The position numbers and the translations under genes were made by a program. DNA of 64,000 nucleotides from Chamaecyparis obtusa (taxonomy: Eukaryota > Streptophyta > Pinopsida > Cupressales > Cupressaceae), in the NCBI GenBank assembly GCA_027943335.1, contig BSBK01000881.1, positions 1 through 64,000 of the forward strand. Direction: 5' to 3'. Positions 44,301-55,384 of this stretch are shown here, piece by piece (position 1 is the stretch's first letter; every line of letters begins with the position of its first letter). The notes under the pieces are model-generated. The model did not search any database. It worked only from the letters and a program-made list of their open reading frames with translations, and was not told the origin of the DNA.

Positions 44301-46075
44301 TGAACACCCACTAAATCTCCTAAGGGCCTCTCTAAAGGCCTCCAAATTTCTACCCACCCACCATCCATTAATGCAAACTTGACTCTATGACCTTGTTGTC
44401 TTTCCTTGTCCCCCCATGATAAATGCATGATTGAAAGAAAGGGTGAAGTTGGGTAAAGATCATGACTTATCAAATTTCGAAGTCAAGGTTAAATGGGTCA
44501 TAAAATAGGTTACCAAGGTCACTAGGGAATTATAGACATGCTCAAAACCTTCCTAACCCATAACCCTATCCATTAGATACTTAAATTATGCCAAAAATGA
44601 CCCTTAGAACCCCTTATTGGTCTCAAGAAGTGACTAGAACAAGGATGAATTAAAACAAGTACATAACAAGTGTCAAATGACACTATCGATTACACATTAC
44701 ATACCCAAGGTCATGTCCTGGATGACAACAAGAAATTAACTAATAACACACATGCAAAAATCCACATTTACCAGGAGTTCACATTACAACGAGGCTTTTA
44801 ATCCCATATCGGATTAAGCTTTGGCTTACTCAATTCACATATGTTTAACCTTGGTTCTCTGATTAATTCCATGGTTCTCTTACCTGCACACTCCTCAATG
44901 CAGCATCAATAATTCAAGGAAGAAAAGACCAATACAAATAAACATATAAGATATAACATCTTCAATTTAATCAAAATTCAATTGCTTAGTTCAATTTCAT
45001 AATTCAATTGCATCTCTAATGCCTACTAATCTTGTAATTCAATTGAAATCGTGATCATCCATACTCTAACATCATCATAAGGTAATCATCAATTACTAAT
45101 AACATCAATGCAGCAAAGATGTCTAACATGATATTCATTTGCAACTTAGAATTCGATTGCATTCTTACAATCGCTTTCTCATAATTCATGATTCAATGCA
45201 TACATCTAATCACTTTCATATAGTGCATAATTTAATTGCATATAATTTTATACACATAAGTTATAATTTCTACTGCATACTCAAAGTCACATAGAGTACA
45301 ATGCCCACATATAGATCATAATCCAAATTCAAGCTTGCAAACATATAGAATACATTCATTATTTCAATTCAATTCAATCTACATAATTTGATTGCATAAC
45401 TTCATAGTACTCCTAATCTCAAAGATTCTCAATTTTCCTTAGCATGATATTTAAAATAAATCGATGGTTCAACATCGGTAAGGTGGTAACCATAACAATC
45501 AGGTCCTATAAAATTCTTATCACAAGTATGATTAAATTTCCTAATCTAGGAAAACAAAATGCAGAATAATCCTATTAGTCTAGGATCTAACAAATCCTTG
45601 TTCAGGGTTCTAAGAATATCACCAAAATGCCACTATGGTATAACCATATAATACACCGTCAAAACATTACTTATCCTCCTCGTAGGAGTTACTAGAATCA
45701 TCACATCAACTATTAATTAAATCCAAGATAAACTTAAGACTTAACACATAACTAATTTGGCATTTACATCTCGACTTCTCAAATCAAATCCTTATGACAA
45801 AAGTACTCAATGGAACCTTAATAGTCTAGCTGGATCTATGATTTGCAGGGTAACATACTGCATCCAAGATTCACTTACACAATTAATAACTCAAATATAT
45901 CACCTCTGTCATTGCGACACTTAGTTGATAGGTACTGATATGAAGGTACAATATATAGGTCTATTTCGAGGTACAATTCTGTTAGGGATTTACCAATCAT
46001 CCAGATACTTCAACACCCCTTAATCCTCCGACATCAAACTGTCAAGGAAAAGGTGGAAATGGGGTGGGCCTTACA
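41330..46075 (-). mobile_element. LARD-like LTR6 (type B, mosaic on its 3' side), 4746 bp
   Basis: The left part carries type B states (GCGATAAGAGGTC near 41442, ACATT near 41823, the G form near 41945, GACAGAG near 42834 and the short GA run). At about 44331 it has CTCTCTAAAGG, the state of type C LTR4 and LTR7, not that of LTR3. The simplest readings are gene conversion or crossover with a neighbouring type C LTR, or a change in LTR3 after duplication; a single marker cannot decide. Confidence 0.9.
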
Positions 46076-49000
46076 TCATCCCCCCCAAGGAATAGGCTTA
46101 CTCCTGGAAGCCGACACGTCTATCAATAGGTAGCAAGCTTACGAAAGAAACTATGTATTCCAAATCAAGTATACCTATAGGGTCTCCTTATCTAGATAAT
46201 TCTCAGATATATAATTCTATTCCCCCCAACTAGATAGGGGTTGAAGGAGTCTTTTCTCATTTAGGATGGTTACCACCACACCAAAAATTTATAATGTATC
46301 TTAGGGTCTTCAAGGATCTAGTGCGGTTACAACATAATCCATAAGAGTTTCTACTACCGTAGGCATAATGTAAACCTTCTATTTACCATGAGGCATCAAA
46401 TGATGAAGAAAACCTCTAAGTCCTTTCTATAAGACACTTGGAGTTACCAGTTCCTATTTCAACAAAAATTCACTCCAATCTTAGTGGGTTACTACCACAT
46501 TTTATCGTTGCATCTATTCATTAAATAGGACCATTACTAGAACACAATCCCCATTAAAGGGTATGGGGCTCTTTCATCGAAGCTTTTCATTCAAAAGCAA
46601 ACTCCCTTTTGATATAAGTGTATCGTGATACCACACACATGAGTACTCTCTCTCCAGAGTACATTTTAAAATAGGGTACCAAGGTACTTTTCCCTTATTG
46701 ATAGTTTAATAAAGGCATCATTGTATTTTTTATCGTAAGAGGGTTAGGAACATAGGTGTCAAGAGTGCGACCATTCCTAGTTTTTTTTTTAGGGTCACGT
46801 ACCGAATAGGCTACAGTCTTCTTTTTGAGGGTGATCATGAACATATAAGGAACATACTCTTCTTGCAGCAACACCCCCTCTGGGTGGTACATACTCTATG
46901 ATTTTTGTTTCATAGTTCTTTAAGCAAGTTTTACACTTTTAACCTATCCTTCTAAACTCTCAATTTTCAAGACCTAGGGTCTTGTTGAGAGATATCTTCT
47001 CCCAAATTTCATCACAATAATATTTTGAAGAGGTGTCGTCATCACATTTTCACTAGATCATTAAGATCTGCAACATGGAGTCTCCAACTAATGAGCCACC
47101 CAATTGTTTTCAACTTTTCACTCTCAACAAGGCTAGGGAAAGGAGGAACTTTCTGTCACAAACTAACTTATGGGGCAAATGTGAATCCTTATCGGAATGC
47201 ATCTTAAGAGTATTACATGATTCCTACATTTGTCCCTTTCTAAATATAACACTAATGCATTTCACTCCAGCTAGCCCTTTCTTATCCATTTTAATCAATT
47301 CCCCTACTAGGGTAGTTTGAAACATTCAATAATCATCGATCTCTTAAGGTTAATCATGACATCATAGATCTTTCCTATTAGGGTACATGATTACCCAAAG
47401 GATGAACTTCATAATACTAACACCCGTGCAAGGCCACTTACAAAACTATATGTCTTATAAAATAATTTACACCACCATGGTTTGCCAAATCACCAACCTT
47501 CAACCTACTCCAAATATAAGGAAACCAATCATTTCTGTTATTCATCATAGTAGCGCATGGATCTGATCTATTGATCCTATAGTACCTTCCGACATGGGAC
47601 AATATCTCTTTCTAGGTGTTACCTCATATACACATGATTGGTGGGACTCTTTAAAACAAAATGGGTTCAAATGACATAGGACTGGTAGCAAAAGAGAATG
47701 CTCATAACAGTCACCCAAAATAGATACAAGTAATTCTCAAAAAGGAAATTTGTCTCCTTCAACTTCTAATACAAAAATAAAAAGTGAACTCATTTCAATC
47801 AACAAAATCAACGGTGGCAACTGCCAAGATAAGAACTATACAGTTGGTGACAAAACCCAACTAAAGAAAAAAAACAAAAAGGTTCCAGTCCAATACATGG
47901 AAAGTTCCACCAAAAAGATAAACAACTCAAGAAGACCATAAGCAAAATGAAACAACTGACATCAAATCCAAAAGAAGTACCCACCACCAAATACTGAGGA
48001 ATTTCAGCCTATAACTTACATATCCATAGATGATTCAATCTATACCTCGACTAGAGCACCATACTTTCGTTGTCTGAAGCAATAAATAAATGGGTCTCCT
48101 TTACCTTACTCTAGTACTTCAATGCTTTTCATAACATAAGTTACCATCGTCCATCTCCTATGACTAATTAGCCTCCCCAAGCTGTATCATAAATTTCCAA
48201 TGTTCTGAGAAGGTTCTAGTCTATACAAGGAGAAATTGTCAATGATCCTGGAGTGTTTCCATCATATATGAAAGTATATATATATTTACATCATGGCATT
48301 GGCCCTACTATAACTTAATAATGTACATCCTGCAAGGGTATAGAACAATTTTCCACCCCATATTAAAATGGTTTAGGCCATTCTACCCAGTTTCTACAAC
48401 ACTCTGTGCACCTCATTATCCAAGCTACATGTGTGGGGTATTGGATGTCTGGGAGGCCTCATTAATGTTATTATGTTAAGATACCATTCATCCCAACTTC
48501 ATTACGTCCCTTTGTGGAATGTATGTCATCATGACTTCTAGGGACAACAATCATTAGGCAAATATCTTATTTATAAGAACAATTGCTCTTCCATCCATTG
48601 AATATTTCCTACAAATCCTATTATTATAGAGCACGAATCCCATGAACCTTAAGTGGGATCCCCCTCACTGATGCACGATTCGAGGGTTCCCAAGCATACC
48701 CCAATTTCTTCAACTGCACTATATCCAGAGATTACGTAGCACAAATGATACACCGTACTCTAACAGATAATAGGGTTAAAAGTCCCTTTTTAGACATGCA
48801 CCGTTACTGACTAGCAGTACCGGCCTCATGTAATCGTCAAGGAGGTAGGTCACTCAAAGACCTTTTTTAATGACACTGTCTACTAGGAGACAATACCTAA
48901 GTTGATTTTACTGAGCTCAAACAAGAAACATTTTTACCACCATGGAAAGACTGCCAACCGTATCGCCCTCACATGGGTCACAAGTTGCTAGTCTCTTTTC

Positions 49001-49303
49001 AATATATGCTCTTAATTCTATGATCATGGTTTGAAGGGGTGCCCTTCCGAAGGTTCTATGCAATTTAGGAAGTTCCCCTACCAAATATCCGGTGTTATAA
49101 GGGTTCAGCTTCTTCGAGGTATTCCCCTGGTCATCCTAGGGCACCCACACACGATGATGTTGGTATGACCATTCCATAATGTACTCACACATGCTCCTCA
49201 CATACATAACTCAAAGGGTTATTATGCATACACGACTACTTTCTTTGCAAAGCGTAATGGCACAAAGGTTCCTAGAGTTGAACCTAGTGCTCTGATACCA
49301 AAA
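46076..49303 (-). mobile_element. LARD-like internal region 6, noncoding, 3228 bp
   Basis: This is the duplicate of internal region 3, with GGGGTGCCC near 49039 and CCCCTGGTC near 49125. It is the last internal region of the array, with its polypurine tract at 46076 and primer-binding site at 49289-49300. It is noncoding. Confidence 0.88.
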
Positions 49304-52300
49304 TGTAATGCCCAAAAGTTTGGGCCAAAACACAACCAACAATTTTTTTTTTTAAAGGTTATAAGTTCCACGTTCGCGATGCAGGACAAAAGTGCTAATG
49401 ACGAAGTTCCAAAGTGATAAGAGGTCAAACCTCAACAAGTTGTTTACCGAAGGATGCTAGATGAAATTCAATATAATCGAAGAAGATCGTTGACCACCTT
49501 CTCGATCAATATCGTAGATCATCGATCTATAAAGTGTATAGGTTATCTAAAAGGAAATGAATGTTTATTTAATAACGTTAATTCTATAAATGGGTTAACC
49601 ATTTCCAATTATGTAAATTTCAAGACCAATTCGATTATGAAAATTAAATTGGAAGCTAATGAAAAATATTGAATATAAATTTCAATAATCGTCTATACTA
49701 ATTTCTGTTCAAAATGAGTACATATTAATCAATTAATGATTACATTATTCCAATAGATCAATGCACCTATTAACTAATTATTAAATCTAAAGGAAACATT
49801 ATTTAATAATGTGTATATATTCAAAGATTTAAACTAAATTATATATGAAATTAATTATAATATATTAATTAATTAATATAATTATTAATTAGTTAATATA
49901 CCATAATATATTAATTAACATTTTATACGATCATAAATTTAGTAATATGATATCATATATAAATAACAAAATAAATATTTAAAACATTGCTAAATAACAT
50001 CTAACTATTATTATTAACATGTCATTAATACAAATTAACCTAATAACATAAATTAATTAACAACCTAAGCTATCTTAACAACCTACTAATCCTAAGCCAC
50101 TCCCTAACTTTCTAGCTCCCTACCTAGATCTCCCTTCCTACTTCCTCCATCCACGTGCCCAAGGGAAAGGACACTTCCAAAGCATGCGCCATTTTAGGGG
50201 AGATGTAAAAGTCTCCATAGGGAAGCGCATAAAAAGGGAAATTAAAAGGATGCTGCATAAAGTAATGACAAGCCTTAATAAGTCTTGGGGCCCTCCAAAC
50301 CTCTTACCAAGAAACAAGGACCTCCTTCCCAAAACCTGCGCCAGCTTTCAAAGGAGAGATAAATGCATTAAAGGTAATGCAGACATATAATAAACAATTC
50401 TAAAGTGAGTATCCCCATGCTGTGCGCCCATGATGGGGAGTCAGCTAAGGTACATTCCCCTGCCCAATAAGAAGGTTTCAATTAAAACAAAGACTTGACA
50501 TCCCTCCACATGCGCCAAGTTATGGGGAAGATATTAAATAAGGTAAGGGGGGGTAAAGTAGATTAATATTTTATTGTTAATATATATTGAGGTGGCAAGA
50601 TTTAATATTATAAAATGACTGTGGTATGGATTTTGTATGGGATTTTTATCCCATACAAAATCCAGAGAGCATTTTGCTCTCTTAAAATCTGGAGAGTGTT
50701 ATTTTGCTTGCATTATTTTTACATCTTCTTGCAAACTATGAGTAGTATATTTTCTTCATTTAATTAGTCTCCTTAATGCATAAGGAAGTCTATAGTCTTA
50801 AAATTGACAGAGTATCAATAAGGATTAGATATAGTTTGATTGCAAATCAATTGAGATATCAACATAAAACTAATTTGTTCATTTCTTCATAGTTGTTTCA
50901 TTACAATTTATAGGACTAAAAGAGTGATATGAATCATATTTAGAGATTATTTTCAAAGATCATGACAATTAAATCATCTCATAGGAACTACAATATTCTT
51001 ATATCAACCCAAATATGGAATCATAATGAAATTGTTACAATATTTAATCTATCAATGTTGATAACTCATTTGCAAGGAAAGAGTATTTTCAACTATAAAG
51101 AGAGAGAGAGAGAGAGAGATCTTTTATCATGTTTGCAAGAATTCATCTTAACATAAAGAAATCCATTTCAACTCTTTTACAAATACATCAATAAAGTTTA
51201 CAACATCCTAGTTTCAACAAAGCATTGCAATGAACAATTCCACACAATGAAAAATCAAATAAATAACAGTCTCTCATCTATTTCATCTTCACAATAGCTC
51301 CAAGTAAAAAGCATTACAATCTCTTTTACAACAATAGAAGTCTAAATACAAAGAAAGATTTCACAAAGGAATGAACGGGTTGTCTTCACACAACCACCCA
51401 AAAGATGAAAACCTCCATGATAGCTCCTCTTTGAGCTTCCACAAATCTGCAAATAAAAAAAATGGAGAACCATGGGTGCTCACCACCCAACCTAGGTCTC
51501 TTATGAGACCACCCCCGAGCTTGGAGAACCAAGGCTAAACGGGTATGCAACAAGATCAACAAGATGCTCACAAACAATTTACACAAATGCACATACAACA
51601 AATTACTCCCTTCCAAGGTTACACAAATGAGTCTTACAAGCTCATTGAGAGGGTGGAGGTGGGCTTTTCCAAGGGGAGAATGCCATTACATACAAATTTT
51701 CTCACCATGAGTATTCAAATGCCTCTTCAAGACTACATATCCAAATGCCTCTTCAAGGCTACATATTCATGCATATCCAAATGCCTCTTCAAGGCTACAT
51801 ATCCAATATCTCCATACACATACTTTGCTTATCAATATCCACAAAATACAAGAATACAATGGCTTCCATGGTGCCCATACACCATGAACTTATCCCTCTT
51901 CTCCAAGAGAAGAGACTCTCACCTCATGGAGAGCCCAACTAACCCCTCCACCCGTAGGCCACTTCTTCCCTTCCCAAAGGGTGAGTAATGCCTCACACCC
52001 ATAAACAAGAACTCCCTCATTCAAGCAAGAAGAAACAAGAATAAACCATGAAATCAAAACCCAAAATTCCTCCATTACAACACATTGTCACAACAAGAAC
52101 CAAGATTCATATGCATGAGAAAGCAAAATATAAGTTAATCTAAAGAGCAAGTAGAAAGGCTTCCATGAGAAGAGTAACCAACCTCCATAAGTGTGATGGA
52201 AATGGAAATTTGAGAAGAGCTTATCCACTATCCTTCCTCAATCCAAACCCTAATGTCTCCAAATATGGAGAGTGGGTGAACACCCACTAAATCTCCTAAG

Positions 52301-54051
52301 GGCCTCTCTAAAGGCCTCCAAATTTCTACCCACCCACCATCCATTAATGCAAAATTGACTCTATGACCTTGTTGTCTTTCCTTGTCCCCCCATGATAAAT
52401 GCATGATTGAAAGAAAGGGTGAAGTTGGGTAAAGATCATGACTTATCAAATTTCGAAGTCAAGGTTAAATGGGTCATAAAATAGGTTACCAAGGTCACTA
52501 GGGAATTATAGACATGCTCAAAACCTTCCTAACCCATAACCCTATCCATTAGATACTTAAATTATGCCAAAAATGACCCTTAGAACCCCTTATTGGTCTC
52601 AAGAAGTGACTAGAACAAGGATGAATTAAAACAAGTACATAACAAGTGTCAAATGACACTATCGATTACACATTACATACCCAAGGTCATGTCCTGGATG
52701 ACAACAAGAAATTAACTAATAACACACATGCAAAAATCCACATTTACCAGGAGTTCACATTACAACGAGGCTTTTAATCCCATATCGGATTAAGCTTTGG
52801 CTTACTCAATTCACATATGTTTAACCTTGGTTCTCTGATTAATTCCATGGTTCTCTTACCTGCACACTCCTCAATGCAGCATCAATAATTCAAGGAAGAA
52901 AAGACCAATACAAATAAACATATAAGATATAACATCTTCAATTTAATCAAAATTCAATTGCTTAGTTCAATTTCATAATTCAATTGCATCTCTAATGCCT
53001 ACTAATCTTGTAATTCAATTGAAATCGTGATCATCCATACTCTAACATCATCATAAGGTAATCATCAATTACTAATAACATCAATGCAGCAAAGATGTCT
53101 AACATGATATTCATTTGCAACTTAGAATTCGATTGCATTCTTACAATCGCTTTCTCATAATTCATGATTCAATGCATACATCTAATCACTTTCATATAGT
53201 GCATAATTTAATTGCATATAATTTTATACACATAAGTTATAATTTCTACTGCATACTCAAAGTCACATAGAGTACAATGCCCACATATAGATCATAATCC
53301 AAATTCAAGCTTGCAAACATATAGAATACATTCATTATTTCAATTCAATTCAATCTACATAATTTGATTGCATAACTTCATAGTACTCCTAATCTCAAAG
53401 ATTCTCAATTTTCCTTAGCATGATATTTAAAATAAATCGATGGTTCAACATCGGTAAGGTGGTAACCATAACAATCAGGTCCTATAAAATTCTTATCACA
53501 AGTATGATTAAATTTACTAATCTAGGAAAACAAAATGCAGAATAATCCTATTAGTCTAGGATCTAACAAATCCTTGTTCAGGGTTCTAAGAATATCACCA
53601 AAATGCCACTATGGTATAACCATATAATACACCGTCAAAACATTACTTATCCTCCTCGTAGGAGTTACTAGAATCATCACATCAACTATTAATTAAATCC
53701 AAGATAAACTTAAGACTTAACACATAACTAATTTGGCATTTACATCTCGACTTCTCAAATCAAATCCTTATGACAAAAGTACTCAATGGAACCTTAATAG
53801 TCTAGCTGGATCTATGATTTGCAGGGTAACATACTGCATCCAAGATTCACTTACACAATTAATAACTCAAATATATCACCTCTGTCATTGCGACACTTAG
53901 TTGATAGGTACTGATATGAAGGTACAATATATAGGTCTATTTTGAGGTACAATTCTGTTAGGGATTTACCAATCATCCAGATACTTCAACACCCCTTAAT
54001 CCTCCGACATCAAACTGTCAAGGAAAAGGTGGAAATGGGGTGGGCCTTACA
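49304..54051 (-). mobile_element. LARD-like LTR7 (type C), terminal LTR of the array, 4748 bp
   Basis: Type C markers match LTR4, including the longer GA run, which accounts for the two extra bases over 4746. Three private substitutions are seen: GCAAAATTGAC at 52354, AATTTACTAA at 53516 and ATTTTGAGG at 53943. The LTR ends in GGGCCTTACA at 54051 and satellite DNA starts on the next base, so this is the 5' LTR of the outermost element on the minus strand. Because the 26190-27000 indels of LTR4 are absent here, LTR7 is the better reference for a type C LTR. Confidence 0.92.
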
Positions 54052-54056
54052 AAAGA
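54052..54056. other. Candidate target-site duplication flanking the LARD array (right side only)
   Basis: The five bases after the LTR end read AAAGA and are followed by TACACTGCTGAGCC. In other satellite monomers the same place reads GGTTTGAAAGATAC, so insertion occurred inside the satellite. Ty3- and Ty1-type integrases make 5-bp duplications, which would make AAAGA the expected repeat at the unseen left end. This cannot be verified in the window. Confidence 0.45.
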
Positions 54057-54581
54057 TACACTGCTGAGCCACTTTCAATTGACCCTCACTGTAAGTTTGG
54101 CATCAACTGAGATTGCCTTGCCAAATGCAAACTAAGTCGAATCACCCAGAACTGAGAGAGGTTCTTGTAGACCTCAAAAACATGATCTTGTAGCACCTGA
54201 TAGTTTTTTGATACCTCTCATGAGGTCCAAGATATGAGCCCTGGAAGATTTCTGCCCAATCATGCTTAGTGCACTTTGGGGTCACTTGGGTTGAGCGTGG
54301 TCGCGAGCGTTCCGGTGACTCTATGGGCAGAACAAGATTGTCACTAGCATTTACCTGGCCAACCAAAGCTGATGGAGGAGATGGTTCAATGCCAAGTTAG
54401 ATGGTTTGAAAGATACGCTACTGAGCCACTTTCAACTGACCCTCACTGTAGGTTTTGGCATTGACTGAGATCACCTTGCCAAATGCAAACAAAGTCAAAT
54501 CACCCAAAACCAAGAGAGGTTATTGTAGATCTTGAAAACATAATCCCATAGCACCTAATGGTTTTTCAATACCTCTCACAA

Positions 54582-54586
54582 GGTCT
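54582..54586. other. 5' target-site duplication of the Ty3 element (GGTCT)
   Basis: GGTCT immediately precedes the TG of the 5' LTR and is repeated right after the CA of the 3' LTR at 60692-60696. The satellite consensus here reads GAGGTCTGAGATA, so only one copy existed before insertion. Confidence 0.88.
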
Positions 54587-55383
54587 TGTAATACCCCAAA
54601 AATGGGCTATAAGTTCATTAATCTCCTACATCTTCAAATCAAACAAAATCGACATCGAAGTCCTAACCTAAGGCACATCTAAACATCATCGAATCATAAT
54701 TGATTATCTTAAATTCTGCATCGGGGAATATTCTTAGTAATATTCCTAATCATCATAATTATCTTTAATTTTATAATTATTTGGCAATAAATCACATTTA
54801 TCCTAAAGTTTGATTAATTGAATATTTTCATATTTAATTAATTAGATTTAATATTTGCCACTTAATTGTGTAATTAAATTTAATTCTATCTATTATTAAT
54901 TGTATTATTTAATTTTGACAATAAATCCAAATATCCTATGAATAATTGATTAAATTCTTATTTAATTAAGTAAAGCAAGTTGTCATTATTTAATAATATA
55001 GTTTTTAATAAAAGTTTGATTAAATAATTGATTAACCCATAAATCAATTGTTTTATTTTTAAAAGCAGTTAAGTTGGAAATAAATCACTTTATTATTAAA
55101 TTAATTCATAAATAAAACATGCACAATCATAAAAGCAGACAACTATCAATTATCAATTAAAGCTAAACTCTATTTTGAGTTAAAACTTAGCTTTTGCATA
55201 TTTTTGTGAATTAAATTATCTTTTATTTAAAAATAACTCAAAAATCAAGTTGAGTTATTTGAGTGATTTATGGCTTTTTTTTCATGCACCTCCAAAGCCT
55301 TGGATTTCTATAAAAACAATGCTCAGCTCTTCATAATTCATCTCTCAATCATCTCTCAAATTTGCATCCAAGCATCTCATATT
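54587..55383 (+). mobile_element. 5' LTR of the Ty3 element, truncated at its 3' side
   Basis: It begins TGTAATACCCC and matches the 3' LTR base for base up to CATATT at 55383 (60266 in the 3' LTR), apart from a missing C near 54857 and a G for T near 54976. The last 425 bp of the LTR (60267-60691) are absent. The promoter portion is retained, including the TATA box. The sequence is strongly AT-rich, with TTAATTAA and TTTAATTA words. Confidence 0.92.
55309..55315 (+). promoter_or_regulatory. TATA box of the Ty3 5' LTR
   Basis: TATAAAA within TTTCTATAAAAACAATG is a good plant TATA box. It lies about 75 bp before the deletion junction at 55383/55384, so the expected start site 25-35 bp downstream is retained. 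Transcription from here would read directly into the RNase H remnant. The identical box in the 3' LTR is at 60192-60198. Confidence 0.6.
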
Positions 55384-55384
55384 C

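Larger units (their letters stand above)
1..54051 (-). repeat. Tandem array of LTR-sharing LARD-like retroelement units, period 7974 bp
   Basis: Seen directly: the same sequence recurs every 7974 bp about 6.8 times, at near identity. Each unit divides into a 4.75 kb LTR (TG...CA, 10-base inverted termini) and a 3.23 kb internal region. The internal region has a primer-binding site at one edge and a polypurine tract at the other, both reading on the minus strand. Neighbouring units share one LTR, so this is a chain of internal-LTR-internal-LTR rather than separate insertions. Known of the class: LARD elements have LTRs of roughly 4.5 kb, an internal domain of about 3.5 kb and no gag or pol, and depend on partner elements. 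Inference: the chain grew by unequal homologous recombination between the long LTRs. The left end lies outside the window; the right end is exact at 54051. Confidence 0.9.
54052..54586. repeat. 357-bp satellite, left block (monomer 1 and first half of monomer 2)
   Basis: Monomer 1 is 54052-54408 (357 bp) and monomer 2 starts at 54409 with AAAGATACGCTACTGAGCC. Monomer 2 is broken at 54586 by the Ty3 element: 178 bases lie on this side and 180 bases (60697-60876) on the other, summing to one monomer of 358. Diagnostic words are GAGCCACTTTCAA, TTGGCAT-GACTGAGAT, GGGGTCACTTGGGTTGAGC and ATACCTCTCA. The minus-strand ORF at 54142-54366 has peptide words shared with other monomers, but they are a consequence of the repeat. 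Confidence 0.88.

Noticed and set aside
1..54051. Ribosomal DNA array, suggested by a tandem unit of about 8 kb
   Set aside because: No stretch resembles conserved 18S, 5.8S or 25S rRNA, and the unit is AT-rich throughout with LTR, PBS and PPT signals.
1..54051. Concatemer of an organelle molecule or a circular virus
   Set aside because: No replication, capsid, movement or organelle gene is visible, and the array ends at an LTR terminus in nuclear satellite DNA.
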